In this document: piece after piece, positions 11,207 to 22,369 of the stretch
Position numbering within the stretch: position 1 is the stretch's first letter
Layout of the letters: every line of letters starts with the position of its first letter
Assembly (NCBI GenBank): GCA_011947345.1
Contig: JAAVTG010000275.1
Coordinates: 248,001 to 312,000 of the forward strand
Source of the DNA: Phytophthora quininea
Lineage: Eukaryota; Oomycota; Peronosporomycetes; Peronosporales; Peronosporaceae
Length of the DNA: 64,000 nt
Direction: 5' to 3'
Made by a program: the position numbers and the translations under genes
Notes under the pieces: generated by a model
Seen by the model: the letters and a program-made list of their open reading frames with translations, nothing else
Databases searched by the model: none
What the model was told of the DNA's origin: nothing

Positions 11207-11245
11207 CTCAATTGATCCTCATTTTTAGGATACATTTTGTTGGGG
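11207..11245. repeat. Right terminal inverted repeat of piggyBac-like element
   Basis: Complement begins CCCCAACAAAATGTATCC and then shares AAAAATGAGGATCAATT with the left end. TTAG at 11246-11249 is the target duplication. Confidence 0.85.
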
Positions 11246-11249
11246 TTAG

Positions 11250-12173
11250 GCAGCAGTAACAACGCCCATAAGGCCAGGATGACAGCAGCAACACGCATGA
11301 AGACCACGATGACAGCAGTATAAGGGGAGCAGGGAAGGAGGACGACGACCCAGCTAAGCCGAGATGAGCCGCGAGTAGACACCTGTGGAAAGAACGCCTT
11401 AGACGAAGAGTCGTGTGCTTAGTCTAGTCTTCATTCTCTGCGCCTTCTCTTTCATAATAGCTTCGTAGACGCCCCAAGCACAAGGCGCGCAGTCACACCA
11501 CCCACAAAATTTGTCGCTGCTGGAGGGGGCATCTTGATTCTAGGCAGCAAATCGCGAACTAGCCACAATTGAGCAATTGAGAAGTAGAGGTTATGTGTGT
11601 GACCATGCCGCAATCGCATTGGCTTAAATGTTCAAAACTTGCATTGTGGTTGGTTCTGGTATATGTCTGGATGAACCTCTTCGCCGAAGCTCGTAGCTAA
11701 AGGGCTACGTGCACATCGAGCACAGATGAAAAGCTGCACTTGAAACATCATTACTACAGATATTGCATATTTATACCAATGTTTTAAACTGGTCGTTTTA
11801 CACACTTTTGGATCCTTCGTCCTATTCAGCCCAGAACGACTGCTAACTCCTATTTCTGCAAACAAGCCTGCAGTCTTTGGGGTTTGGGCGTAATAATCCA
11901 CCGCCCTACATACGTTTTCCAATGTGGCTTGAAACAAATAGTTTCGAAAACTTTGAGTGGCAAAATTGAGATACCACATACTTTGATCAAGTAGAAAATG
12001 TTACCTTTATTTGATTTTTATGCTCGCATAGAGGTGTGCGTACTGTACGAACATATCTATACGTGCGGTACGATCTGGCGTTTACGCTGCATCTGTCGAT
12101 TGTGTCCATTGTGTTCAACTCGAGCGACCGCCAAAGGGAAGCTTTATCATTTACTCTGTTGCTGGCGACCGGG
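11250..12173. other. Spacer without a recognisable gene
   Basis: This stretch lies between the transposon and the MATE pseudogene. A 115-codon frame on the minus strand (11632-11979) has no recognisable domain. Nothing else supportable is visible. Confidence 0.55.
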
Positions 12174-13759
12174 ATGGTGGCAGGGGCCATCGAACTCGCG
12201 TCTTCATAATTACTTGAGGGACAGCCACTTCTCCCTAGCAAGCAACAGCCAAACGACACTTTGCTCATCGCTGAAAATCTCCCCACCGTCTTCCAAGAAG
12301 CGAAGAGTCTGCTTAAACTCGGATACCCAGTTGTAGGCAATCGGTCGAACTAAGAGAGCAATTCTCCAGTAAGCTAACAGTTCGAATGGTGCAGGTGCTA
12401 ACGTCGGCATTGGAGTACCTCCCAGGATTGACCAGCGTCATTCCGACAGGCCACCTCGACTCGACAAACACCCAGCAATACGTCGATGCAGCCACGCTGT
12501 CGACAATGGTGAGCATCTGACTTTCCTGTCTACAAGTCAGTACCAATACCTAACTAACTTGCTGTTTAGCTGAAGAATATTTCAGCAAATACAGTTTGCT
12601 ACGGACTCGCTACGGCGCTCGACACGCTCTGTTCTCAGGCGTACGCAGCTCGCCGCCACGACAAGATCAGTTTGTACTTCCAAGCCGGACTGATTGTCGT
12701 TTTCGCGTGTCTTGGACCCATTTTGGTCGTCAATTGGTTCTTGGAGACGCTGTTGCTGTCCATAGGCCAAGATGCCGACGTATCTCGTCTGGCTCTAATA
12801 TTCTCACGTTGGACGGTGCTCGGCTTCCCTTCCTGTTCCTCTACGAGCTGGTTCGAAAGGTGTTCCAAGGCCAGAACATCATGGAGCCGTTGGTGGTCAT
12901 CGCAAATGCTATCGGTTGTGTTGTGGGCTACCTCTTGGATACCACACGACGATGGGCTTTGAAGGCATTGCGCTTTCTCAATCACTGGGCAATATGGCAC
13001 TACCATTGCTACTAGTGCCATACTTTTGCTATCATCCTCAGTATTTGAGCCAGTGGTGGGGTGGTTGGAATTTCAAGGAATCTACGTCACATATGAATAT
13101 TTTTCTTCATTTCGGACTACCAGGGATGTGGATTTCCGCCATGGAGTGGTAGGCGTTTGAGCTGTTGACGTGGATGGCTGGCATCCTCCCAAACGCTGTC
13201 GTTGCGGTGAGCACGCCGTGACAGTGAACATCGAGAATTTGGCTTACATGGTCTTCAGTGGCGTGGCGGTGGCGGCGAATATCCGTGTGGGCAACTGTCT
13301 CGGAGCGAACAATCCCAAGCAGGCACGCTTGGCCTGTACGGCGGTGTTGGCGATGACTCTTGGTATTTCGTTGACCTTTTCCATCTCGATTTTCGTGTTT
13401 CGGACAAGCATCCCGAGTCTCTTTGTCAACAACCAAGAGACGATGGCAAGCGCTGCGAATGTACTCGCTGTGTGGGCTCCACTGATCATTTTTGACTGTC
13501 TTAATACCGTCGTATTGGACATTTTCCGATGTGCGGGCAAGCAGAAAGTTGCTGCGACTGTGAACGCCGTGGCCTACTACGTTTTCGGCATCCCCGTTGC
13601 AGCGTTATTAGGGCTGCAATTCGCTCTGGGCGTCATTGGACTTTGGCTGAGCTTCAGGTTGGGCGTCATCGTGTCGACGTTGCCGCTGTTCTACAGGCTC
13701 TTTGTCGATGGACGTGGGAAGAACTCGCAAGTGACGCGCAACAGCAAACAGCACAGTGA
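12174..13759 (+). pseudogene. MATE-family multidrug/toxin efflux transporter pseudogene
   Basis: Segments match multi-antimicrobial extrusion transporters in order: LIAENLPTVFQEAKSLL near 12250, YVDAATLSTM, a 61-nt intron (12509-12569, GTGAGC to TTTAG), then YGLATALDTLCSQAY, LLSIGQDADVSRLA, FLFLYELVRK, GFEGIALSQSLGN, VAANIRVGNCLGANN and GIPVAALLGLQFALG. Lesions: an early stop about 12 codons after the ATG at 12174, frame breaks near 12345, 12828, 12940, 13210 and 13710, and a TGG to TAG change at 13150-13152. An intact relative would be an integral membrane protein of about 12 helices using an ion gradient. The number of lesions excludes a functional product. Confidence 0.88.
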
Positions 13760-13867
13760 TCCAGGGCACTATGGAGTAGATTTCTCGTTGATTTCAAACT
13801 GGAAATCTCAAAAGGAATGCACCAATATCTGTGTTCTGCCGTTACGTTCCTTTTCTCTTGCGGGCCA

Positions 13868-14402
13868 TCAGCAATATGCATTGGCTCTCTCCTTGTATAC
13901 CTCTGCGATGGCTTTATACCCACCGGCCTTTTCGATCACAGCCTTGTTCTCTTCAGTATTCCCCAGATTGTTCAAAGTTCTTATCGCGTTATCGGCAGCA
14001 GCTCTCCTCTCATGCCTCACACGAGCTACTAGGATCGGAAAGACGCCTGAAATCTCCACAATCAGCGCGACATTCTCCGCGTACGTGAAGAGTTTCCATC
14101 GCACACTGATTGCCAGTTGCGGCAGGGAGCCGCTGTCTGTGGCCAAAGCCTTCACTAAGACTGGAATTCCGCCAGCTTCCACGATCGCAGCACTGTTGGT
14201 TCCCGCGTTGTCATTGTACACCATGATCTGCAAGCCAAATAGTTACTGTGTTTGTCCACACAACTTGACCAGTACTGACACACCACCACACTGACGAATT
14301 CAACTGCTGACATACCCCGCGTACCTGCTCATTAGCGACAGTATCGCCGCCACTTCCATTTGTACTGCGTCATTGTTATCGTCGAGGAGCTCCGCGAGAC
14401 GA
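13868..14402 (-). pseudogene. ARM-repeat gene A, 3' part (cut by LTR element)
   Basis: C-terminal armadillo repeats read on the minus strand: LLDDNNDAVQMEVAAILSLM near the LTR, then AGTNSAAIVEAGGIPVLVKAL, and NTEENKAAIEKAGG-type text ending in a stop at 13868. Compared with the intact paralog at 46020-47909 it has a TAA near 14254 and a deletion in the repeat before it. The missing upstream half lies beyond the retrotransposon at 19533-20280; the 5-bp GACGA (14398-14402) is repeated there. Proteins of this type (Vac8/importin-like ARM solenoids) are protein-binding scaffolds; no catalytic role is implied. Confidence 0.85.
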
Positions 14403-14654
14403 TATCGCGCGCACACCGGTTGTGTTGTAGATAGAAAATGAAAAAGTGAGCATTAAGGTTAACGGACCTGCCTACACTGGTCTGCTGCTCGATCAGCAGG
14501 GACAGCTCGCTTGGCCCGTGTCTGCTTCCAATCGTCCATATGCATCGCCGAGCCTTGGGCAGCCTGATTGGTTCGAGGCCGCAAGCTCGGCTCCTGGTTG
14601 CCGTCGGCATCGGGTCGACAAATCTTGAACAGTACCATCCACGATGAGGCAACA
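14403..14654 (-). repeat. 3' LTR of the chromovirus
   Basis: 252 bp, 98.8 % identical to 19281-19532. The pol stop codon at 14680 lies only 25 bp away, leaving a short purine-rich stretch (CGGGAGGCAG) as polypurine-tract candidate. Confidence 0.93.
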
Positions 14655-14679
14655 CTGCCTCCCGACGATCCGATGTCGG

Positions 14680-17600
14680 CTACTGGTTCGTCATCGTGAC
14701 CTGCTCGAACGCGTCCGTGAGGTCATCATCAGCAGCTCGTTCCACATATTCGGCGACCTTGGCCGGGACATCCTTGATCAGGTCGGGTAGTGCTTCCCAG
14801 CTATCCTTGACATCTTGCAGCCCGACCCACGACACCTGAAGCTGCCACAGCTTCGTAGTGGCATCGAAGCGATGGTCCTTGAATGCTTCAACGTCGAGCA
14901 GAATTCCTTGCTCAGTGATGAACTCGCGGACTTCTTGCGTGACGTTCAGCGACGAATCGTGATAAAACTTCAGCCTGGTTCCGAGTACTTCATGTTGCTT
15001 GCCTGTAAGCAAGTGGCGGATGACGAAATAATTGCGCTTGGCTTCAACGACCATGAAGGGGCCCACCCAGCGACCCAGGAGCTTGCGGGTTGGGAGGCGG
15101 GCGTCTATGCGCGACCACAAGACGTAGTCACCTACGTCGAAATTGCAGATGGCCCCTCGGTTTGCCGCCATCGCCCGCAGCCGCTTAGCCTCCTTGGCAT
15201 TCACAACTGCACGGTGCATCTCACGCAGACTCGCCCCGAGTCCGTCCATGAACGCATCTACGCCTCCGTCCAACGTGAGCTCCACGATGTCCGAACCGCG
15301 CGGTACTATCACCGTGTCCAGAGCGCTGGGAGGTGGTAAACCCAGGAACAGCTCGATTGGGGCTCGTCCAGCTAGCGACGCCACCGGGGTGTGGTTGAGA
15401 TTCGCTTGCACCACCGGCAGCAGGTACGGCCACTCCTTGTCACTCAAGCGATACTCCATCAACAGAGCCCGGATAACCTGCAGGATGTCACGGTTGATTC
15501 TCTCGACAGTACCATTCACCCATGGCGAATATACTGGGGTGAAGTCTTGTGGAATCTTCAGTCTGGAACACAACGAAGCGAGGGTTGCGTTGCGGAAATG
15601 GGAGCCTTGGTCAGAGATAAGGACCTGTGGCTTACCATATCGCTTGTACCACTCCAGGAGACCGGTTGCAGCGGTGGCGCTATCGCAATGAGGGGCTGGG
15701 AACAGCTCGCAATAGTGAGTAAGCGCATCCTTGATCACCAAAACGTAGTGGTTCTCCCCGAACGACTCGCCCATTGTCAGGTAGTCCCAGTGGACACCTT
15801 CGTTGCGCATCTTCGCCTCATACGTTGGCCCCCACGGCCGTTGAACTAGCATACCTCCCTTGACATGCTTGCACAGCATGCACTTCCTGATGAACTCTTG
15901 TACTTTACGGCCGAGGTGCTCGATGTGAAAGCGATCGTGTAGCAGCTTGGCCGTTGGCTGTTCACCCCGATGGCCTTGTGATCCGCAGTGAGCAATCACC
16001 AGGAGTCGCTTAACGAGCTCCGCTGCTGGGGACGGGATCCACATCCGTCCCTCGACAAGGATACAACCACTCTCCATGGTGAACTCCGAAGTCTTGAGCG
16101 AGTTCTTGAATCGGGTCTGCTGGCGTACAACCTCGTCTCGTGTAGGCCAAACAAAATTATCGTCTTGGAGGGGCCTCAGCTCTGATACAGTCGGATTTCC
16201 TCGAGTTCGCACTGCACGGACCGACACCTGCATCGTCTCGGGTGCAGGCTGCTGACCCCACCGCGAGACGAGATCCGCCCAGACGTTGTCGTCGCCCGCG
16301 ATATGCTCGATACTGTATGGCAGCCCACAAATGCGCATGGCCCAGCGTTGCAGCTTGTCTCGCACATGCCGCTTCAGCTCCGTTGCAGGGTCGAAAATGT
16401 AGACAAGGTTTGCATGGTCGCAGTAGATCTTAAAACCTCCTGGTCGGAGCAGGATATACTCAAGGTCCGAGCATGCCTTCACGATTGGGAAGGCCTCCTT
16501 CTCCACGATGGACCAATTGCGCTGGGATCCTTTAAACATACCGCCCTTGCAGACCAGAAGTTGGTGTTATTGCTGGTGTACTGGTAGGTCTTCATTCCAA
16601 TGGACGACTTGGCTTACGATGAGACTCCAGCCGTCAGCACTTGTGTCCGTCAGTAGGCACACGACAGCATCATCAGCCGCATGTGCAAGCGGAGCAGCAC
16701 GCAGCAGGAGTCGCTTGACTTCTTGAAAGCACGCGTCCAGCTGAGGTGACCATTCCAGCGCTGCGTGCAGCCCATTCTTGTTCCGCTTGCCGATTGCTCG
16801 CATCTGCTGCTCCAAACATTCATACAGCGGCGCAGCGACCCGTGCATAGTCAATGAGCGAGTCTCGGAGCCAGTTGACAGCACAGAGGAACTGTTGCAGG
16901 GCAGCGACGGTGGGTGGAGGTGGCAGATTCGCAAGTGCTGAAAGGCGCTCGGGGTCATGTCTTATGTCCGTACCCGTCACCACCTTTCCACACCACATCA
17001 CTTCTGGCTGGAATAGTACACACTTGGACACACTAAGCTTTAGGCCATGATCCTTAATCAGCTCGAAGAACTCGCGAAGCACGCGCAAGAACTCATCCAT
17101 CGACGACGCAAACAGCAGGATATCATCGATCCACAGCAAGCAATTGCGATGTAACAGCGGTGCCAAAATCTTTTGCAGCTGAGCTTGGAAATGCAATGCC
17201 GAATCTGTGGCACCCTGTGGCACCCGCGTGGGTGTGTACACAGCGTCTTCAGTCAGGAAGGAGAACATCTCTTGGCAGTCGGGGTGCAGTGGGAGCTGCC
17301 AAAACCCCTTAAGAAGATCGAACTTCGCAAAAGCGACCGCACCTCGTACAGCTCCAGCCGCACTCGCCAGATTCGGCATTGTCCCCGCGATCGGGACCGT
17401 CATGCTGTTGACAACTCTGTAGTCCGTCGTGATGCGGAAACCACCTCCAGGTTTCTTCACAGGGACCACGGGTGACGCCCACCGGGCTTGATCATTTCGA
17501 CGGATGAAGCCGTGGCGCTCCAGCTCCTCCGTGTACTCCCTCAGGAAAGCACTCTGCAGCGGCGTGTACTTCCTTGCCTTGGCTCGGTAAGGCTTCGCAC

Positions 17601-19205
17601 CTTCGACCAACGTGACCTGTAGTGGATCAACTCGGGCAGCCGGGTCAGGGCCAATGTGGACGCGCCACAAATCCCGGTAGAGCTCCAGCAGCATCCTCAT
17701 CTCTACTAGGTGCTCGTTGTCCACTCCATTCTCACGAGCGTCATCCAGGAGACGTCGGACTCCGTCATCAATAGCATGGGCCTCAGCAGGACCATATTCG
17801 GGCCCAGCAAACTCGTCAGCTCCATCATCAGCTATAGTAGGCGTAGCCAGCTGCTCGATCTGGCGGTTGACGTCAATTCCTAGGGCACGGAGGGTCTCGT
17901 CACCTAGCAAGAACTCCTCTGAGGAGCCGGGCAGCACCAGACAGCAAACCCCACGAACATTCACCGTGCCCGCGACTGTGACCAGTTGCAAATTCAGCAT
18001 AACTGACTCCTTACACGTCACATCGGTACCGTCGGCCAGCATGGCAGCCACAGGGGAGTCTAATGCCTCGAGCGTGAGCCTGGGGGACATGGAGACCAGC
18101 TCGTCCACCACCCGTTGTGGCACCATTGACCGGTCCGACCCTGAGTCCACTAGATAAGGCATCTCCACAGCCTCGTTCAGCCGCACGTGATTGGTCGGAA
18201 TGCCTTCCAAGCTAGGGGCCTGACGGATTGCCTTGGCGTTGGTCTGCTCCTTCTTCCGAAAACTCTTGACGTATGCCGCTCGGTCTTCTTCACTCAGGCC
18301 AGGGCAGTCGCGTACCCAGTGCTGGCCCTTACAATGCAAACAGCCATCACTCGGCGGCGCACCACTGTGCTTGCGGGTGTCCTTCAGCGCCGAACCAGTC
18401 GGGCTATCGCTAGGAGATGGTGTCGGCTGTGGCTTCTTTGCGGTCTTCGAGGGCGCCGCGACCTTGCCTTGGTCATTGGCCCGTCCATTACGCGCTGACT
18501 CCTTTGCCTCTCGGGCTTCGCGATGGAAGGCGTCTTGCAGCTTCGCATGGTGGCAGATCAGGTCGAACAACATCCCATCGTTCGTCCGGCACACCCGGTG
18601 CTCTAAGTCCACCATGCGCTCTACTCGTGTACGAAGATTTTGTGGCAGCAGGTTGTCGACTAGGATCGTACAACGCGTTTTCATCTTGGACCTTCTGTCA
18701 GGGTCCGTGGGACCAGTCCGGCCGATCAGACTGTCAAGTCCTTCCTCTTCCACGATAGTATTGAAGTCCTGGAAGTACTTGAGCACCCGTGCTTCTGGAT
18801 CGTCGATTCGTAGGTCCATGTGGAGGCGGGCCTTGAACAGGGCCTTCACGTCAGGTGCGAACGCCCCCTTCAGGGAACGGCACTTGAGCTGGATGAGAGA
18901 GACTAGTTCCTCCTCTGTCACCTCATCCTTGTGCTTCTTCAGCACGTAGTCGCACAGCGTGTTCAATAAGGCTGGCGTCACCGAGCCCTTCACCCCATAC
19001 ACCACGCTGGCGTAGTCTTCGCCCGTCACGGAGCACCGCTGACGGATCTTCTCTTCATACTGAATGCGTTCACGACTCCACTTGACCAGCTCGCCGTGGC
19101 TCCAACGTGACAGCTTGGGCGCAGCTATTAGCTCGTAGACTGGGGAGCGACCGTCATCTCGACGTCACCATCCGAATCAACAGCAGCAGCCGCACGTGAA
19201 CTCAT
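14680..19205 (-). pseudogene. Gag-pol polyprotein of chromovirus, lightly damaged
   Basis: Read from an ATG at 19205: Gag with a zinc knuckle CLHCKGQHWVRDC (spacing C-X2-C-X3-H-X4-C, one residue shorter than usual), aspartic protease YLVDSGSDRSMVP, reverse transcriptase with FAKFDLLKGFWQLPL and LLWIDDILLFA (WIDD instead of the common Y-x-DD), RNase H, integrase with a Cys pair CMLCKH and the catalytic D, D, E (HWDYLTMG, LISDQGSHF, NGTVERINR), and a C-terminal chromodomain (LWQLQVSWVGLQDVKDSWEAL). Only two lesions are visible: one frame change near 19140 in gag and one in-frame TAA at 16567-16569 between reverse transcriptase and RNase H. The chromodomain predicts targeting to heterochromatin. 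Confidence 0.92.
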
Positions 19206-19280
19206 CTTCAGCGTCTTGACTTCTCAGATCCTTGAAACAGATTCCGCGCTCTGGAACCTGCCGTCAGCGAAAGTTAACTT

Positions 19281-19532
19281 TATCGCGCGCACACCGGTTG
19301 TGTTGTAGATAGAAAATGAAAAAGTGAGCATTAAGGTTAACGGACCTGCCTACACTGGTCTGCTGCTCGCTCAGCAGGGACAGCTCGCTTGGCCCGTGTC
19401 TGCTTCCAATCGTCCATATGCATCGCCGAGCCTTGGGCAGCCTGATTGGTTCGAGGCCGCAAGCTCGGCTCCTGGTTGCCGTCGGCATCGGGTCGGCAAA
19501 TCTTGAACAGTATCATCCACGATGAGGCAACA
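19281..19532 (-). repeat. 5' LTR of the chromovirus
   Basis: 252 bp. The sequence directly downstream on the element strand (AAGTTAACTTTCGCTGACGG) does not start with TGG, so an ordinary tRNA primer-binding site is not obvious. Confidence 0.93.
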
Positions 19533-20280
19533 GACGATCGATTTCCTTCATTGTGGTGATCGCTTACGCTTTCTGGATGGCTGTGCCGCTGCGAAACAGC
19601 TCCGTGTACTTCGCCATGTCGATCTTTTCGCTTCGTGCCAACTCTCGTAGCAAATTGGCGCTATTCATTTTCTACCCTTAAGTAAATCAAAAGCCGCGGC
19701 AATGCACTCGCCATCCACGATCGCCTTCCTGTTGGTTTCGTTAGACGCGAGACGCCAAAGTGCACGCGTCGCGTACTCTTTGCTTCGTTGCTGCCTTGTT
19801 TCATTTGGTGGGCCAGTATCGGTATTTCGCCAGCTTCGACGATTGCGTCGTGCGTATCAAAATCGAGCCAACTCGGACAGCAGCCTCGCTGTAACAGGCT
19901 TGAGAGCCTTATTGTCCGATCGAAGCAGCTCCACCAGGAGGGGGTGGCACTAGCGATCTCGGCCTTGCTGGCATCCAGGGAAGCTAAATGCCACAGAGCA
20001 CTAGCTGCATGTGTCTTGAGATCGTCTCGCTCGCTCTCGGATTTGAGGATTGCAATCAACGCTTGATCCCATCAAACTTTGCGATAACAGCGCAGTGTCC
20101 CTCCACTAGTGCCAATTCGGCCAACTTCCGAGCTGCTTGTTGTTTCTGTACGCCCCTCCTTTTGAGACCAAAGGGACCAACTCGGACGCGTATACGATAG
20201 ATACCGGCGCCGTCTTTAAGTCTGTGTCTTGGCCACTGCTGAGTTCGCGCTGTGGACGACCAGAGATTCATCAGCATCAT
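19533..20280 (-). pseudogene. ARM-repeat gene A, 5' part (cut by LTR element)
   Basis: Starts at ATG 20280 with RKLAELALVEGHCAVIAKF, then AILKSESERDDLKTHAASALW, LLSELARFDTHDAIVEAGEIPIL and LLRELARSEKIDMAKY. Frame changes near 20056, 19945 and 19760 and a TAA near 19568 show it was decaying besides being interrupted. Removing the retrotransposon and one GACGA copy joins EID at 19540 to RLAELLDD at 14400 in one frame, which supports that both parts were one gene. Confidence 0.85.
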
Positions 20281-20336
20281 GCCAATAGGAGAGTGAAGCC
20301 TGGACGAGCCCTCAATGAGGGATGGCTTCAGGATAC

Positions 20337-22340
20337 CTATTTGGTAAGATCAGCATGTAAGGTTTCAATGTCATAGATGAGAACGATGCCGATAACGATG
20401 ACAAGGGCGATAGGCAGCACCAGCGTTGGGCGTGCCAATGACAATACCAACGGCAGCACCAGCGTTGGCTGTGCCGAGGACAGAATCAACGTTGGCGACT
20501 GGCCGTTTGGTGTCCAATGCACAAGATAGGGAGCTGCAAACGTTTCAATTACTGCAGCGTTGGCTCGAGCAGAGGACCCCACAGGAGACTTTTCGCTTGG
20601 AGAGGGTCTTTTCCGTGTGCTTCTCTCAGCAGCCGCGAGTGATTCCATCTTGTGCTTGATAAGAGTGCTCAGCAATGGGATGACTCCCTCCTTTACAATC
20701 GTCACGAGAATGGCCGCAGTCGAGAGTTTGTCCAACACACTAACTGCCGCTGCGGTCAGCTTATCGTTCGTCAGGGACAACGTTCTCAGTAAGATCGGTA
20801 TCTCACCAGCTTGAGCGATCGCATCGCTGTTGGCTCCATCCTTGTTGTCGTTTAACGTCATAGTCCTTAATATTTTTAAAGCCATCCAGCGCTGATCCTC
20901 CGTGCCGCTTTCCAGCAGTTTCAGTAAGGACGGAACACCAATAGACTGTCGGATTCGGTCGCAGACGTCGGGCACACCACCACAACTCAAGTTCTCGAGG
21001 GCTGACAGCGCCGCAAATTCCGCGGCCTCATTACCAGTGTCGAGTAGAGTAACCAGCCGATCGACGCCTCCAGCTCGAGCGATTTCGGCTCTGTACTTTG
21101 TCTTGACAGCTAGGCGTTGAAATATCTTGGTCACAGCGTGTAAGACCGAGATGTCGTCGCTAAGAAGCGCCACAAAGTGAGGAATACTGCCAGCCACTTC
21201 GTCAGCAGTGTACTGCTGGTATTGCAGAGCACAAACCGCGCTAGCTTTGAGACGAATGTCCTCGCTAGCGACTGCTTTTAACAGCAGCTTTACTCCCCAG
21301 CACGCACAATCCCGTACTGGTCGTCGTCGCGCGCTCTTGCCAGGTTTTCTAAGCCATAACAGGCAGCAATTTGTTGATCGGGTTCACCATCTCGGAGCAA
21401 AGCCACAAGCGCCGCTGCGCAGTGCATTCTGAAAAGGTAGTCTCAGTAGCAAGAGTTAGCGTTGATCCTGGCCAGATTCCCAAGAACCTGAGCCGCTGGC
21501 CCTCGTAGGCTCGAGTTGACGTCACCTACTACCGCTAAAAGCGATTCAACGCCGTTTAATGAGATGACCTCGTCCTGGTTGAGCTTGCAATGCTGCGTTA
21601 AATCTCTCAAGGCGATGATCGCTTGCTTCATCTGGATGCGTGTGCCGCTACGAACAAGCTCTACAAGACCACGACATCCTGTGTACTTTTTCAGGTCGAA
21701 TATTTCACTACGTGCCAACTCTCGTAACCATCCGGAGCTGCTGCTCGTCTTGAGACCGTCACTAGTCCCTTCTAGCGAGTCGAAAGCTGTGGCAATACAT
21801 CCTGCTTTCTTGATCGCCTTCCTGTTGACCTCATTGACAGCTAGTCGCCACAGCGCTCGTCGCGTGCTCGCCTCCTTTCTTCATTTGACGGGACAGTATC
21901 GATATCCCGCCAGCATCAATCAGTGCAGAGTGAGTGTGGAAATCGAGAGCCAACTCGGACAGCAGCCCCGCCGTAACAGATTTGAGGTCTTCGTTGTCTG
22001 ATCGCAGCATCTCTACCAAAACGGGGATGGCACGAGCGATCTTGGTCTTGTTGGCATCTAGGAAAGCCAAGTTCCATAGTGCACTAGCTGCTTCTGCCTT
22101 GAAGTCATTATCGTTGTGCTTGGACTTCAGGATCGACAGCAACGCTCGGATCCCACCGAGCTTTGCGATAACGACGCAGCGATCTTGTATCAATGAGAGC
22201 TCGGCCAGCTTCCGGAGTGCTAGTAGTTTCTGGAGGCGGTTTCCATTGGAAACCAAACCGATCAACTGAGCGAGCGATGCAGTCGTCAAGTTAGCGCTGC
22301 GGAGATCGCGAGAAGTTCGGGATGACCAGAAGTTCAGCAT
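20337..22340 (-). pseudogene. ARM-repeat gene B with hydrophobic tail
   Basis: Likely start is ATG 22340 (KMLNFWSS, as in other family members). The N-terminal repeats are clear to about 21831, the middle is at 21718-21443 (ARSEIFDLKKYTGCRGLVEL), and a long clean frame runs 21197-20337 with GGVDRLVTLLDTGNEAAEFA and GVPSLLKLLESGTEDQRWMA. Frame breaks lie near 21850, 21720, 21440 and 21200. The C-terminus differs from the family: after about 210 residues of the last frame the ARM pattern is replaced by tandem PTLVLP text and a strongly hydrophobic stretch (LVLPIALVIVIGIVLIY) that could form one membrane helix. Confidence 0.8.
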
Positions 22341-22369
22341 CTTGCGAATGGGAGACTGAACCAGCACTC

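Larger units (their letters stand above)
7403..11245 (-). mobile_element. Decayed piggyBac-type DNA transposon
   Basis: The ends are inverted repeats. The left end begins CCCCAACAAAA and the right end is TTTTGTTGGGG; a second shared block, AAAAATRAGGATCAATT, follows at both ends. Both ends are flanked by TTAG (7399-7402 and 11246-11249), a 4-bp target duplication one base off the canonical piggyBac TTAA. The CCC start is typical of the superfamily. The motif TTTAGGATA recurs in the subterminal regions (near 7421, 7624, 11150 as its complement, and 11225). The single decayed transposase gene on the minus strand fills the interior. Confidence 0.85.
14403..19532 (-). mobile_element. Ty3/gypsy chromovirus LTR retrotransposon
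   Basis: Full-length 5130-bp element transcribed on the minus strand. Its two 252-bp LTRs (14403-14654 and 19281-19532) differ at only three positions by my reading, so the insertion is recent. A GACGA target duplication flanks it (14398-14402 and 19533-19537). Read on its own strand each LTR begins TGTTGCC and ends GCGATA, so it starts with the usual TG but does not end in CA. One gag-pol frame lies between the LTRs. The insertion lies within ARM gene A. Confidence 0.95.

Noticed and set aside
14228..14324. Possible intron in ARM gene A (GTACGC to TTGCAG)
   Set aside because: Splicing would leave the two sides in different frames, and the stretch itself still matches ARM text (NGVPSLVKL-like), so it is decayed coding sequence.
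14403..19532. Endogenous virus rather than LTR retrotransposon
   Set aside because: No envelope-type frame is present; gag-pol with a chromodomain between two LTRs is a chromovirus-type retrotransposon.
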